NCBI RefSeq assembly: GCF_014203755.1
Contig: NZ_JACHJS010000001.1
Location: 1,612,001 to 1,676,000, forward strand
Origin: Saccharothrix violaceirubra
Lineage (GTDB): Bacteria > Actinomycetota > Actinomycetes > Mycobacteriales > Pseudonocardiaceae
Direction: 5' to 3'
Length of the DNA: 64,000 nucleotides
Both the position numbers and the translations under genes were made by a program. Below the pieces are notes generated by a model that saw only the letters and a program-made list of their open reading frames with translations, was not told where the DNA came from and ran no database searches. This document shows positions 19,485 to 27,245 of this stretch, in pieces; the stretch's first letter is position 1; each line of letters begins with the position of its first letter.

Positions 19485-20257
19485 GCACTCCGGTCCTCAA
19501 ACTCGACCAGGTCGTCATGCAGTTCGGCGGCGTCCGGGCACTGGGCGGCGCCGACTTCCACATCGACCAGGGCGAGATCTTCGGCCTCATCGGCCCCAAC
19601 GGCGCGGGCAAGACCACGGTGTTCAACGTGGTCACCGGCGTCTACCAGCCGACCGAGGGCCAGGTGCTGTTCAACGGCGCGCGCATCGACGGCAAGAAGC
19701 GGTTCCGCATCACCAAGCTCGGCATCGCCCGCACGTTCCAGAACATCCGGCTGTTCCACAACATGTCGGCGTTGGAGAACGTGATGGTCGGCGCGGACGC
19801 GCACCACAGGACCGGTGCCATCGGTGCCACGCTGAACCTGCCATGGCACCGCAAGGAGGAGAAGCGCGGACGCGAGCTGGCGCGGGAGCTGCTCGACTTC
19901 GTCGGCATCTCCGCGCGGATGACCGAGACCGCGAAGAACCTGGCCTACGGCGACCAGCGCCGGCTGGAGATCGCGCGCGCGTTGGCGACCGATCCCAAGC
20001 TGCTGCTGCTCGACGAACCGGCGGCGGGCATGAACCCGGCGGAGAAGGAGGCGCTCCAGGCGCTCATCCGCAAGATCCGGGACAGCGGACGGACCGTGCT
20101 GCTGATCGAGCACGACATGAGTCTGGTCATGGGCGTCAGCGACCGGGTCGCGGTGCTCGACTTCGGCCAGCTGATCGCGGAAGGACTCCCGGCCGACGTG
20201 CAGAACGACCCGAAGGTCATCGAGGCGTACCTGGGGGTGTCCGAAGATGCTTCTTGA
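19481..20257 (+). CDS. livG: Branched-chain amino acid ABC transporter ATPase LivG
   Basis: 258 aa ABC ATPase. Walker A GPNGAGKTT near residues 37-45, Q-loop in IARTFQNIRLF, degenerate signature LAYGDQRRLEIARAL as usual for LivG, Walker B LLLLDEPAAGMNP and switch His in LLIEHDMSLVM. It energises uptake by the LivHM channel on the cytoplasmic face. GTG start overlaps the livM stop; its own end overlaps livF by 11 nt. Confidence 0.95.
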   Translation: MSTPVLKLDQVVMQFGGVRALGGADFHIDQGEIFGLIGPNGAGKTTVFNVVTGVYQPTEGQVLFNGARIDGKKRFRITKLGIARTFQNIRLFHNMSALENVMVGADAHHRTGAIGATLNLPWHRKEEKRGRELARELLDFVGISARMTETAKNLAYGDQRRLEIARALATDPKLLLLDEPAAGMNPAEKEALQALIRKIRDSGRTVLLIEHDMSLVMGVSDRVAVLDFGQLIAEGLPADVQNDPKVIEAYLGVSEDAS

Positions 20258-20951
20258 GATCAAGGACATCCACGTCCACTACGGGAAGATCGCCGCGATC
20301 AAGGGCATCAGCCTGGAGGTCGGCGAGGGCGAGATCGTGTCGCTGATCGGCGCCAACGGCGCGGGCAAGACGACGACGCTCAAGACGATCTCGGGCCTGC
20401 GCCCGTTGACGTCGGGGTCGATCCTGTTCGATGGCGCGGACATCTCCAGGATGCCCGGCCACAAGCGGGTCGTGGCGGGCATCGGGCAGTCGCCGGAAGG
20501 TCGGGGCGTGTTCCCCGGCATGACGGTGCAGGAGAACCTGCTCATGGGCGCCTACACGCGCAAGGACGACCTGACGGCGGACCTCGACGAGGTCTACGAG
20601 CTGTTTCCCCGGTTGGCCGAGCGCAAGACGCAGTTCGGCGGCACGATGTCCGGCGGTGAGCAGCAGATGATCGCCATCGGGCGGGCGTTGATGACCAAGC
20701 CCCGGGTGCTGCTGCTCGACGAGCCGTCGATGGGGCTCGCGCCGAAGTTGATCGCCCAGATCTTCGAGATCATCAAGGAGATCAACAAGCGGGGGACGAC
20801 GGTGCTGCTGGTGGAGCAGAACGCCCGTCAGGCTCTGAAGTTGTCGGATCGGGCTTATGTCCTGGAGACGGGGCGTGTGGTCAAGAGCGCTCCCGGTCTG
20901 GACCTGTTGGACGATCCTCAGGTGCGTGCCGCCTATCTCGGCGGTCACTGA
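20247..20951 (+). CDS. livF: Branched-chain amino acid ABC transporter ATPase LivF
   Basis: 234 aa, the shorter second ATPase of the Liv system. Walker A GANGAGKTTT near 36-45, Q-loop IGQSPEGRGVFPGMTVQENL, signature MSGGEQQMIAIGRAL, Walker B VLLLDEPSMGLAP and switch His replaced by Gln in LLVEQNARQAL, which is normal for LivF. It starts inside livG and closes the five-gene operon, followed 17 nt later by a strong terminator. Confidence 0.95.
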   Translation: MLLEIKDIHVHYGKIAAIKGISLEVGEGEIVSLIGANGAGKTTTLKTISGLRPLTSGSILFDGADISRMPGHKRVVAGIGQSPEGRGVFPGMTVQENLLMGAYTRKDDLTADLDEVYELFPRLAERKTQFGGTMSGGEQQMIAIGRALMTKPRVLLLDEPSMGLAPKLIAQIFEIIKEINKRGTTVLLVEQNARQALKLSDRAYVLETGRVVKSAPGLDLLDDPQVRAAYLGGH

Positions 20952-20968
20952 CCTTCGTGGTGCCTCTG

Positions 20969-21004
20969 GGGGCCCGTCGCACCTTCCAGGGTGCGGCGGG
21001 CCCC
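20969..21004 (+). terminator. Terminator of the liv operon
   Basis: GGGGCCCGTCGCACC (20969-20983) and GGTGCGGCGGGCCCC (20990-21004) form a 15-nt stem with a single T-G wobble, and a 6-nt loop TTCCAG. It starts 17 nt after the livF stop. No long U-tract follows. Confidence 0.8.
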
Positions 21005-21013
21005 TTCCCGTCT

Positions 21014-21101
21014 CGCGAGTTATACGTTCAGGCACCGCGAGTTGTGCACTCAGGCACCGCGAGTCCTCTGTTCGGACACCCTGAAATACGCGTTCAGGCT
21101 C
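21014..21101 (+). repeat. 22-nt tandem repeat, locus A (4 units)
   Basis: Four contiguous 22-nt units start at 21014, 21036, 21058 and 21080. The second is CGCGAGTTGTGCACTCAGGC followed by AC. The last is immediately followed by the perfect palindrome CCCTCGATCGAGGG (21101-21114). The array lies 3' of livF in the same orientation, between livF and the convergent lipoprotein gene. The same unit family occurs at four other places in the window. Confidence 0.85.
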
Positions 21102-21134
21102 CCTCGATCGAGGGTGCTTGGCCTCGGCGTTGTT

Positions 21135-21656
21135 TCACCTCAAGGGGATGTCGGTGCTCTGGTCGTCCTTCAGGTCTGTGAGTGTCGGGCCGCCCCATAC
21201 GCGCAATGTCACGGGCGTCCGGTCGCGTGGCAGGTCGTAGTAGACGTCGAACTCCATCCGGACGTTCGAGCCCAGGTCGATCTCGTCGGGTTGACGTCTG
21301 ATCGTCATCGCCTGCTCGTCGACCTGGTGCGTGCCGCCCTGGTCGTCCACGAGCACCTGTCGTCGGGCGTCCAGCAGGATCGAACCGCGCCCGGTGTTCA
21401 CCACGCTGATGCGGATGCGCACGAACGCGCCCTTCGCCGGCCACTCCGCGTGGGAGCCGAACACCGAGTCGAGGCCGGTCGTCACGCCCAGCAGGGTGAA
21501 CGCCGTGTCGCCGTCCGACGTCGTCGGAGCGGAGGGCACGCGTTCGTCCGGCCGCACGGTCTGCGGCGGCACGGGGTACGTCGACGGCACGGGTGCCGGT
21601 GTCGGGGCGGCGGCGCACCCCGCGAGCACCAGCAGTCCCGCCAACGCCGCTCTCAT
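21135..21656 (-). CDS. Secreted lipoprotein with DUF4352-like domain
   Basis: 173 aa. A short signal peptide ends in lipobox LAGC (Cys14), followed by a Pro/Thr linker and a beta-rich domain of the DUF4352/telokin-like kind: VRIRISVVNTGRGSILLD, RRQVLVDDQGGTH, then DLGSNVRMEFDVYYDLPRDR. It is probably lipid-anchored outside the membrane and its function is unknown. The start overlaps the stop of the thioesterase gene (ATGA), so they form a two-gene operon. A much longer frame in this phase runs antisense through polA and is not real. Confidence 0.85.
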   Translation of the reverse strand: MRAALAGLLVLAGCAAAPTPAPVPSTYPVPPQTVRPDERVPSAPTTSDGDTAFTLLGVTTGLDSVFGSHAEWPAKGAFVRIRISVVNTGRGSILLDARRQVLVDDQGGTHQVDEQAMTIRRQPDEIDLGSNVRMEFDVYYDLPRDRTPVTLRVWGGPTLTDLKDDQSTDIPLR

Positions 21657-22063
21657 GCGTCGCGCAGGAAACACGTGAGGCGGGCCGTGGACACCCGCCG
21701 GTCCTTCTCGTCGGTGAGCACGATCTCGTACGTGGCCGTGCTGCGTCCCCGGTGCACGGGCGTGCACACGCCGGTCACCAGCCCTTCGGTCACCGCGCGG
21801 TGGTGCGTGCACGACAGCTCCAGGCCGACCGCCACACGATCCGGTGACGCGTGCAGGGCCGCCGCGATCGAGCCGAGGGTCTCCGCGAGTACCGCGTTCG
21901 CGCCGCCGTGCAGCAGCCCGTACGGCTGGCGGTTGCCCTTCACCGGCATCGTCCCCTCGAGCCGGTCGGCATCCCATCGGGTGATCTCGATTCCGAGCTT
22001 CGCGGCGAGCTGCTCGGGCGCGTCGGCGATCAGGTCCGGAAGCGATGTCACGGGCTGCTCCAC
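21653..22063 (-). CDS. PaaI-type hotdog-fold thioesterase
   Basis: 136 aa single hotdog domain. The active-site region is PYGLLHGGANAVLAETLGSI, with the HGG turn and the catalytic Glu of the PaaI/YbgC group, so it likely hydrolyses a small acyl-CoA or aryl-CoA thioester (a DHNA-CoA hydrolase role is possible). A TAGGGT -10 (22093-22088) gives a short leader of about 18 nt. It is the first gene of a pair with the lipoprotein and is divergent from polA across a shared symmetric promoter. Confidence 0.88.
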   Translation of the reverse strand: MEQPVTSLPDLIADAPEQLAAKLGIEITRWDADRLEGTMPVKGNRQPYGLLHGGANAVLAETLGSIAAALHASPDRVAVGLELSCTHHRAVTEGLVTGVCTPVHRGRSTATYEIVLTDEKDRRVSTARLTCFLRDA

Positions 22064-22087
22064 TCGGTGCGGGACTGTCGTACCCCC

Positions 22088-22097
22088 ACCCTAGACT
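22088..22097. promoter_or_regulatory. Symmetric bidirectional -10 element (thioesterase / polA)
   Basis: ACCCTAGACT contains TAGACT on +, ending 6 nt before the polA GTG at 22104, and TAGGGT on -, about 25 nt before the thioesterase start at 22063. The hexamers share TA at 22092-22093. polA mRNA is predicted to be leaderless. Confidence 0.6.
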
Positions 22098-22103
22098 CGA
22101 CCC

Positions 22104-24788
22104 GTGAGCACCCCCGCGGACACCACCGGAGCCTCCCGCCTGCTGCTGGTCGACGGCCACTCGATGGCCTACCGGGCGTACTTCGCGCTGCCCAAGGAGA
22201 ACTTCCGGACGGCGACCGGTCAGACCACCAACGCCGTCTACGGCTTCACCTCGATGCTGATCAACCTGCTGCGCGACGAGAAACCGACGCACGTCGCGGT
22301 CGCGTTCGACGTCTCGCGCCGGACCTTCCGCACCGAGGCGTACGCCGACTACAAGGCCGGGCGCAGCGAGACGCCGGACGACTTCCGCGGGCAGGTGAGC
22401 CTGATCCAGGACGTGCTCGCCACGCTGTCGATCCCCACGGTGAGCAAGGAGAACTACGAGGCCGACGACCTCATCGCCACGCTCACCACCCAGGCCACCG
22501 CGCTCGACTACGAGGTGCTGATCTGCACCGGCGACCGTGACGCGCTGCAGCTCGTGACCGACCGGGTCACCGTGCTCTACCCGGTCAAGGGCGTCTCCGA
22601 GCTGGCCCGGTACACCCCCGCGCTGGTGCTGGAGAAGCAGGGCGTCACGCCCGACCGCTACGCCGACTACGCGGCCGTGCGCGGCGATTCCTCCGACAAC
22701 CTGCCCAACACGCCCGGCGTCGGACCGAAGACGATCGTCAAGCTGCTCACCGAGTACGGCTCGCTCGGCGGCCTGGTCGACCGGGTCGACGAGGTCAAGG
22801 GCAAGGTCGGCGAGGCGCTGCGGGCCAACCTGCCCAACATCCTGCTCAACCGGCAGCTCACCGAGCTGGTGCGCGACGTCGAACTGCCGCTCGGTCCGGT
22901 CGAGCTGGAAGCCAAGCCGTGGGACCGCGACGCCGTGCACCGGCTCTTCGACGAGCTGGAGTTCCGCGTCCTGCGCGACCGCCTGTTCGCCACGCTGTCC
23001 ACGGCCGAACCCGAGGCCGAGGAGGGCTTCGAGGTCTCCGGTGGCGCGATCGAGCCCGGCGGGGTCGCCGCGTGGCTCGACGAGCACGCCCGGTCGGGCC
23101 GGGTCGGGCTGTCCTTCCGGCACACCGGCGTCGACCTGGAGGGCCTGGCGCTCGCGTCCGGCGGCGTCGGCGGGTACGCGGCCACCGCGACCTTGACGCC
23201 GGCGGACGAGGCCGCGTTGTCCGCCTGGCTGGCCGACCCGGCGGTGCCCAAGGCCGCCCACGACCTCAAGCTGCCGCTGCGTGCCGTGCGGGCGCGCGGG
23301 TGGACGTTGCGCGGCGTCACCAGCGACACGGCCCTGGCCGCGTACCTGGTGCGTCCCGGGCAGCGGTCGTTCGCGTTGGACGACCTGGCGTTGCGCTACC
23401 TCAAGCGCGAGCTGCGGGCCGAGGAGTCCGACGACGGCCAGCTCTCGCTGCTCGCGGACGAGGAGGAGGAACGCCAGAAGATCGCGACCGGCGCCATCCT
23501 GCGGGCGTTCGCGGTCGCGGAGCTGGCCGACGCGCTCGACGGCGAGTTGCGCGACACCGGCCAGGCGGAGCTGCTCGCCGGGCTGGAGCTGCCGCTGGAG
23601 GTCGTGCTCGACGAGGTCGAGGCCGTGGGCATCGCGATCGACAGCACGCGCCTGGCCTCGCTGGAGGCGCACTTCGCGGCGGGCGTGAAGCAGGCCGCGC
23701 AGGACGCGTACGCGGTCATCGGCAAGGAGATCAACCTCGGCTCGCCCAAGCAGCTCCAGGCGGTGCTGTTCGACGAGCTGGACATGCCCAAGACCAAGAA
23801 GACCAAGACCGGGTACACCACGGACGCGGACGCGTTGCAGAACCTGTTCGAGCAGACCGGGCACCCGTTCCTGCAGTACCTGCTGGCGCACCGCGACGTG
23901 ACCCGGCTCAAGTCCACTGTGGACGGTCTGCTCAAGGCGGTCGCGGACGACGGGCGCATCCACACCACGTTCCACCAGACCATCGCCGCCACCGGCCGGC
24001 TGTCGTCGACCGACCCGAACCTGCAGAACATCCCGATCCGCACCGACGAGGGCCGTCGCATCCGGCAGGCGTTCGTGGTCGGGCCCGGCTACGCCGAGCT
24101 GATGACCGCCGACTACAGCCAGATCGAGATGCGGATCATGGCCCACCTGTCCGGCGACGAAGGGCTGATCGAGGCGTTCCGCAGCGGCGAGGACCTGCAC
24201 ACGTTCGTGGCGTCGCGGGCGTTCTCCGTGCCGACCGCCGAGGTGACGGCCGAGCAGCGGCGCCGGGTCAAGGCGATGAGCTACGGCCTGGCCTACGGGC
24301 TGTCGGTATACGGCCTGGCGCAGCAGTTGCGGATCTCGGCGGCCGAGGCGACCGAGCAGATGGAGGCGTACTTCAGCCGCTTCGGCGGGGTGCGCGACTA
24401 CCTGCACACGATCGTCGAGGACGCCCGCCACAAGGGCTACACCGAGACCATCCTCGGCCGGCGCCGCTACCTGCCCGACCTGACCAGCGACAACCGGCAG
24501 CGCCGCGAGATGGCCGAGCGGATGGCCCTCAACGCCCCGATCCAGGGCAGTGCCGCCGACATCGTCAAGGTGGCCATGCTGGGGGTGTTCCGCGCGCTGG
24601 AGGAAAGCGGCCTGCGGTCCCGGATGCTGTTGCAGGTGCACGACGAACTGGTGCTGGAGATCGCGGACGGCGAGCGCGAGGCCGTCGAGGAACTGGTCCG
24701 CGCGCACATGGGCGGCGCCTACGAACTGTCCGTGCCGTTGGAGGTCTCGGTGGGCGTGGGCCGTTCCTGGGACGACGCCGCCCACTGA
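22104..24788 (+). CDS. polA: DNA polymerase I
   Basis: 894 aa. Residues about 10-290 are the 5'-3' exonuclease (LLLVDGHSMAYRAYFAL, then YEADDLIATL and DRDALQLV, and the helix-hairpin GVGPKTIVKLL). A middle domain of about 300-490 corresponds to the 3'-5' exonuclease fold, which in actinobacterial Pol I is usually inactive. The polymerase domain follows with motif A TADYSQIEMRIMAHLSGD, motif B RRRVKAMSYGLAYGLS and motif C VHDELVLE. It fills gaps and removes RNA primers. The GTG start follows a -10 hexamer by 6 nt, so the mRNA is probably leaderless. Synteny with pdtaR, rpsA, coaE and uvrB matches M. tuberculosis. Confidence 0.97.
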   Translation: MSTPADTTGASRLLLVDGHSMAYRAYFALPKENFRTATGQTTNAVYGFTSMLINLLRDEKPTHVAVAFDVSRRTFRTEAYADYKAGRSETPDDFRGQVSLIQDVLATLSIPTVSKENYEADDLIATLTTQATALDYEVLICTGDRDALQLVTDRVTVLYPVKGVSELARYTPALVLEKQGVTPDRYADYAAVRGDSSDNLPNTPGVGPKTIVKLLTEYGSLGGLVDRVDEVKGKVGEALRANLPNILLNRQLTELVRDVELPLGPVELEAKPWDRDAVHRLFDELEFRVLRDRLFATLSTAEPEAEEGFEVSGGAIEPGGVAAWLDEHARSGRVGLSFRHTGVDLEGLALASGGVGGYAATATLTPADEAALSAWLADPAVPKAAHDLKLPLRAVRARGWTLRGVTSDTALAAYLVRPGQRSFALDDLALRYLKRELRAEESDDGQLSLLADEEEERQKIATGAILRAFAVAELADALDGELRDTGQAELLAGLELPLEVVLDEVEAVGIAIDSTRLASLEAHFAAGVKQAAQDAYAVIGKEINLGSPKQLQAVLFDELDMPKTKKTKTGYTTDADALQNLFEQTGHPFLQYLLAHRDVTRLKSTVDGLLKAVADDGRIHTTFHQTIAATGRLSSTDPNLQNIPIRTDEGRRIRQAFVVGPGYAELMTADYSQIEMRIMAHLSGDEGLIEAFRSGEDLHTFVASRAFSVPTAEVTAEQRRRVKAMSYGLAYGLSVYGLAQQLRISAAEATEQMEAYFSRFGGVRDYLHTIVEDARHKGYTETILGRRRYLPDLTSDNRQRREMAERMALNAPIQGSAADIVKVAMLGVFRALEESGLRSRMLLQVHDELVLEIADGEREAVEELVRAHMGGAYELSVPLEVSVGVGRSWDDAAH

Positions 24789-24860
24789 CCGATGCCGCGT
24801 GCCGACCGGCCGACGAAGCCGTCGGACCGGTCGGCACCCAGGCCGGGAGGTCCGGCCGGC

Positions 24861-25000
24861 GGTCGCCCGGGACTCGAGCGGGCTCGTTCGTGCTGCCCGG
24901 CACGCGGGGCAAGAGGGTTGTCCGGTCGGTGGTCGCCCGGGACGGCCGGGCTCGTTCGTGTCGGTCGGCACGCGGGGCAAGAGGTTGTCCGGGTTGGTCG
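24861..25000. repeat. Imperfect 70-nt tandem duplication
   Basis: Two copies begin with the same GGTCGCCCGGGAC at 24861 and at 24931. They share GGGCTCGTTCGTG, GGCACGCGGGGCAAGAGG and TTGTCCGG in the same order, with small substitutions and one-base shifts. The copies lie just past polA and encode nothing obvious. Confidence 0.7.
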
Positions 25001-25003
25001 ACC

Positions 25004-25029
25004 CCCAAGGCGAACGGGGTCGCCTTGGG
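25004..25029 (+). terminator. Hairpin downstream of polA
   Basis: CCCAAGGCGA (25004-25013) and TCGCCTTGGG (25020-25029) form a perfect 10-bp stem with the 6-nt loop ACGGGG. It is 215 nt after the polA stop and could end either the polA transcript or, from the other side, nearby minus-strand transcription. Confidence 0.5.
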
Positions 25030-25107
25030 CTGGTCGTCGCCCGACCCGAACGGGTCGTCCGGGCCGGGTTCGGGAATCGGGTCCGGAGTCCGCGCGGGAG
25101 AACGTGG

Positions 25108-25503
25108 TCAGCAGGTCGAGAACAGGACGCGGAACGCGGCGGCGCTGCCCGCTTCGTCATCGTCGCGTGTGGCCTCGCGCAGGGCCTTCGCCGCTTCGTG
25201 GCAGGCGGCCATCGTCCGCGCTTCCCGCTCGGCGGCCCGAAGTGCGGAGTCGGCGTCCGCGCGGGTGGCGGGGGAGTGGGACGGGACGCCGGCGGCCGGG
25301 TCGGGTGCGGTACCGGGCGGTGTCGGATACGGCACAGGATCGGCTGTCGGGTCCGGCGTCGACACCGCGGCCGGATCGGCCTCCGGCGTGACGCGGTGCG
25401 GTGGTTCGGGTGTCGCCCGGCCGGAAAGCGTGTCGTACCAGGACGTCGCGGCCAATGCCGCCGCCAACGCCACCGAGGCCGCCACCGCGGTGCTCCGTCT
25501 CAT
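25108..25503 (-). CDS. Small secreted protein, 131 aa, unknown function
   Basis: ATG 25503 gives a clean Sec signal (MRRSTAVAASVALAAALAAT), with a GGGGGA site just upstream. A Pro/Thr-rich linker (about 30-75) and a short helical Ala/Arg-rich domain follow, containing two Cys (AACHEA and the C-terminal FSTC) that could form a disulfide outside the cell. I recognise no family. An in-frame ATG 11 codons earlier would spoil the signal peptide. Confidence 0.65.
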   Translation of the reverse strand: MRRSTAVAASVALAAALAATSWYDTLSGRATPEPPHRVTPEADPAAVSTPDPTADPVPYPTPPGTAPDPAAGVPSHSPATRADADSALRAAEREARTMAACHEAAKALREATRDDDEAGSAAAFRVLFSTC

Positions 25504-25672
25504 CCGTCCCCCCGAGTTCGGATCGACCAAGATCATTCCACGGTGCCTGATCGGCCGCACCGCTTCGGCGCAAGGTCTACCGCCGGTGCGCCGGCGGCGC
25601 GTGCGGTGCCACTCGAACGGTGGCATCCGCACGGTCTCGTCGAGAGGTCTCCCGCGACGGGGCGGTGACGGC

Positions 25673-25678
25673 TAGCCT
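25673..25678 (+). promoter_or_regulatory. -10 box for a leaderless small gene
   Basis: TAGCCT, then 6 nt, then the GTG at 25685. This is the same geometry as at polA, and it is the main support for the short open frame that follows. Confidence 0.4.
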
Positions 25679-25684
25679 GGCCCG

Positions 25685-25972
25685 GTGCCGTTGCCGGGAC
25701 CAGTCGCCGACCTGCCGCACGCACCACGCCGGGTGCCTGCCGTCGGCACGGCCGGACCGTCCCACGTGGACGACCGTCCACAGCGGACTTTCCGGCGGAC
25801 TTTCCGGCGGCGGCACTCGCCAGGCACGCCGACCCGGTGCCACCACCCGCGACCCGCGCACGGCCGGACCCGCGTGCGGATCGACCGGGTGCCGGCGGCC
25901 GGGTGGCGCGGGGTGGACCGGTGGCGTCCGGGTCCGCCGTCACGAGCGGTCGAAGGGGAGGCGGTGCGGTGA
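25685..25972 (+). CDS. Small basic hypothetical protein, 95 aa
   Basis: A short Arg/Pro/His-rich frame of doubtful status. In favour: a TAGCCT -10 six nt ahead of the GTG, high G/C at third positions, and a stop codon overlapping the next gene's GTG as GTGA, which suggests translational coupling. Against: no recognisable family and low-complexity composition. An internal 12-nt tandem duplication, CGGACTTTCCGG (25784-25807), is in frame and encodes the RTFR repeat in QRTFRRTFRRR. It may act only as a coupling leader for the downstream gene. Confidence 0.45.
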   Translation: MPLPGPVADLPHAPRRVPAVGTAGPSHVDDRPQRTFRRTFRRRHSPGTPTRCHHPRPAHGRTRVRIDRVPAAGWRGVDRWRPGPPSRAVEGEAVR

Positions 25973-26550
25973 ACACGGCGTTGGTGCTGGGCGGGACGGG
26001 CATGCTCAAGGGATGCGTCGACGACCTCGTCGACCAGGGGTGGTACGTGGTCCTGCCGTGCCGGCGGCCCCAACCCGGACTCGGTCAGGCCGCGCGGACG
26101 GCGCTGCGTCGACGCGGGCACGTGCCGCACCGGGCGCGTTCGGGCGGGCAGCGTTCGGTGGAGGCGGACTGGGGACAGCCCGCCGAACTCGCCGAGCGCG
26201 TGGCGGACGCCCTCGGTGGCCACGCCGACCTGCTGGTGGCGTGGGTGCACGCGGCATACCGGGACGAGGTACTGCGCGCGGTCGGTCCGCTGCTGGCGCC
26301 CCGGGCCCCCGTCGTCGAGGTGCACGACAGCCCCGCGATCAGCGCCGTGCGCGGCATGCCCGACCCGGTCCTGCCCGACCACCCGACCCAGCAGGTGGTG
26401 CTGGGCCACATCCGCGACGGCGGTCGCCTGCGCTGGCTGACCCACCACGAGACGAGCGTCGGCGTGTCGGAGGCCGTCCTCCGCGCCCTGGCCGGTCGCG
26501 CCCCGTCCGTGCACCACGTGGGCGTGGTCGACCGCTACGACCCCGCCTGA
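25969..26550 (+). CDS. NAD(P)-binding Rossmann / short-chain-dehydrogenase-like protein
   Basis: 193 aa. The N-terminus TALVLGGTGMLKGCVDDL is a short glycine-rich nucleotide-binding motif like that of small atypical SDR proteins. The YxxxK active site of classical SDRs is not seen. The later stretch HADLLVAWVHAAYRDEVLRA and VVEVHDSPA fits a truncated Rossmann domain. GTG 25969 has GGAGG 7 nt upstream and overlaps the small upstream frame. Two nt after its stop a 22-nt repeat array begins. Confidence 0.75.
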   Translation: MNTALVLGGTGMLKGCVDDLVDQGWYVVLPCRRPQPGLGQAARTALRRRGHVPHRARSGGQRSVEADWGQPAELAERVADALGGHADLLVAWVHAAYRDEVLRAVGPLLAPRAPVVEVHDSPAISAVRGMPDPVLPDHPTQQVVLGHIRDGGRLRWLTHHETSVGVSEAVLRALAGRAPSVHHVGVVDRYDPA

Positions 26551-26551
26551 C

Positions 26552-26639
26552 CGCGAGTCCTCCACTCGGACACCCCGAAACACGCACTCGAACACCGCGA
26601 AATACGCACTCAGGCACTCCGAAATGCGCGTTCGGGCAC
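26552..26639 (+). repeat. 22-nt tandem repeat, locus B (4 units)
   Basis: Units start at 26552, 26574, 26596 and 26618, with a partial fifth after 26640. The first unit begins CGCGAGTCCTCCACTCGGAC and ends AC. The array starts 2 nt after the SDR-like gene, in its sense direction, and lies between that gene and the convergent TetR gene. A weak stem CCCGGT/ACCGGG (26651-26672) follows. Confidence 0.85.
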
Positions 26640-26672
26640 CCCGAACCCCGCCCGGTCACGACCGGAACCGGG

Positions 26673-27245
26673 CTAAGCCCCGCCCAGGCCGCGCACGAGC
26701 ACGAGCACCGCGTCCCGGGTCTGCGCGAGTGTCCGCTCGGGCTGGAAGACCTGCCAGTCCACGGCCACCACGAGCAGGGTCCCGAACAACGCCGCCGCCG
26801 CGGTCCCGACATCCACCCCGGCGGGCAACCGCCCCGTGTCGGCCAGACGGCCCATGTGACCGCGGATGATCGACACCAGGTCGTCCCGCAGCAGTCGCAA
26901 CGTGTCGTGCCACTGCCCCGGCGTGCGCCACAGCTCCCCGACCAGCAGCTGCCCGAACGCCGGGTACTCGGCGAAGAACCCGAGCATCCCCTCCACCAGC
27001 GCGGGCACCGCGTCGTCCGCCGACTCGGCCGCCCGCAGTCGCGCCGCCAGCAGGTCCACCCCGTGCCGCAACAGCTCGTCGACGAGCGCGTCCTTGCCCG
27101 CGAAGTTGTAGTAGACCGTGCCCTTCGCCACACCGGCCTCGGCCGCGATCTCGTCCACCGTCACGTGCGCGGCACCACGCTCGCCGACCAGGCGCAACGC
27201 CGCGTCGAACAGCTTCTGCCTGGTCACGGCGGTACGGGAGGTCAC
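26673..27245 (-). CDS. TetR-family transcriptional regulator
   Basis: 190 aa. N-terminal TetR helix-turn-helix: RQKLFDAALRLVGERGAAHV, VDEIAAEAGVAKGTVYYNFA and GKDALVDELL in the first 60 residues. The ligand domain is hydrophobic and helical. GTG 27245 overlaps the stop of the YhgE-like gene (GTGA), so it is the last gene of a three-gene operon. The operator that it probably binds (29768-29791) lies at the start of this operon, giving autoregulation. Confidence 0.9.
   Translation of the reverse strand: MTSRTAVTRQKLFDAALRLVGERGAAHVTVDEIAAEAGVAKGTVYYNFAGKDALVDELLRHGVDLLAARLRAAESADDAVPALVEGMLGFFAEYPAFGQLLVGELWRTPGQWHDTLRLLRDDLVSIIRGHMGRLADTGRLPAGVDVGTAAAALFGTLLVVAVDWQVFQPERTLAQTRDAVLVLVRGLGGA

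Larger units (their letters stand above)
24789..25107. other. Gene-free region downstream of polA
   Basis: 319 bp with no convincing coding sequence. It contains two copies of a 70-nt tandem repeat (24861-25000), a strong hairpin (25004-25029) and a second palindrome GACCCG-AA-CGGGTC around 25043-25056. It lies between polA (+) and a convergent small secreted-protein gene (-). Confidence 0.6.

Noticed and set aside
21135..25160. 1341-codon minus-strand frame across polA
   Set aside because: Only the last 174 codons (from 21656) are real, encoding a lipoprotein. The rest mirrors polA codons and has no domain.
25577..25861. Minus-strand 95-codon frame opposite the small plus-strand frame
   Set aside because: Poor composition, no -10 or ribosome site at its start, and no link to a neighbour. 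The plus frame has a better promoter and stop-start coupling.
26552..26639. Possible CRISPR array because of regular short repeats
   Set aside because: The 22-nt units are contiguous with no spacers, and no cas genes are in the window.
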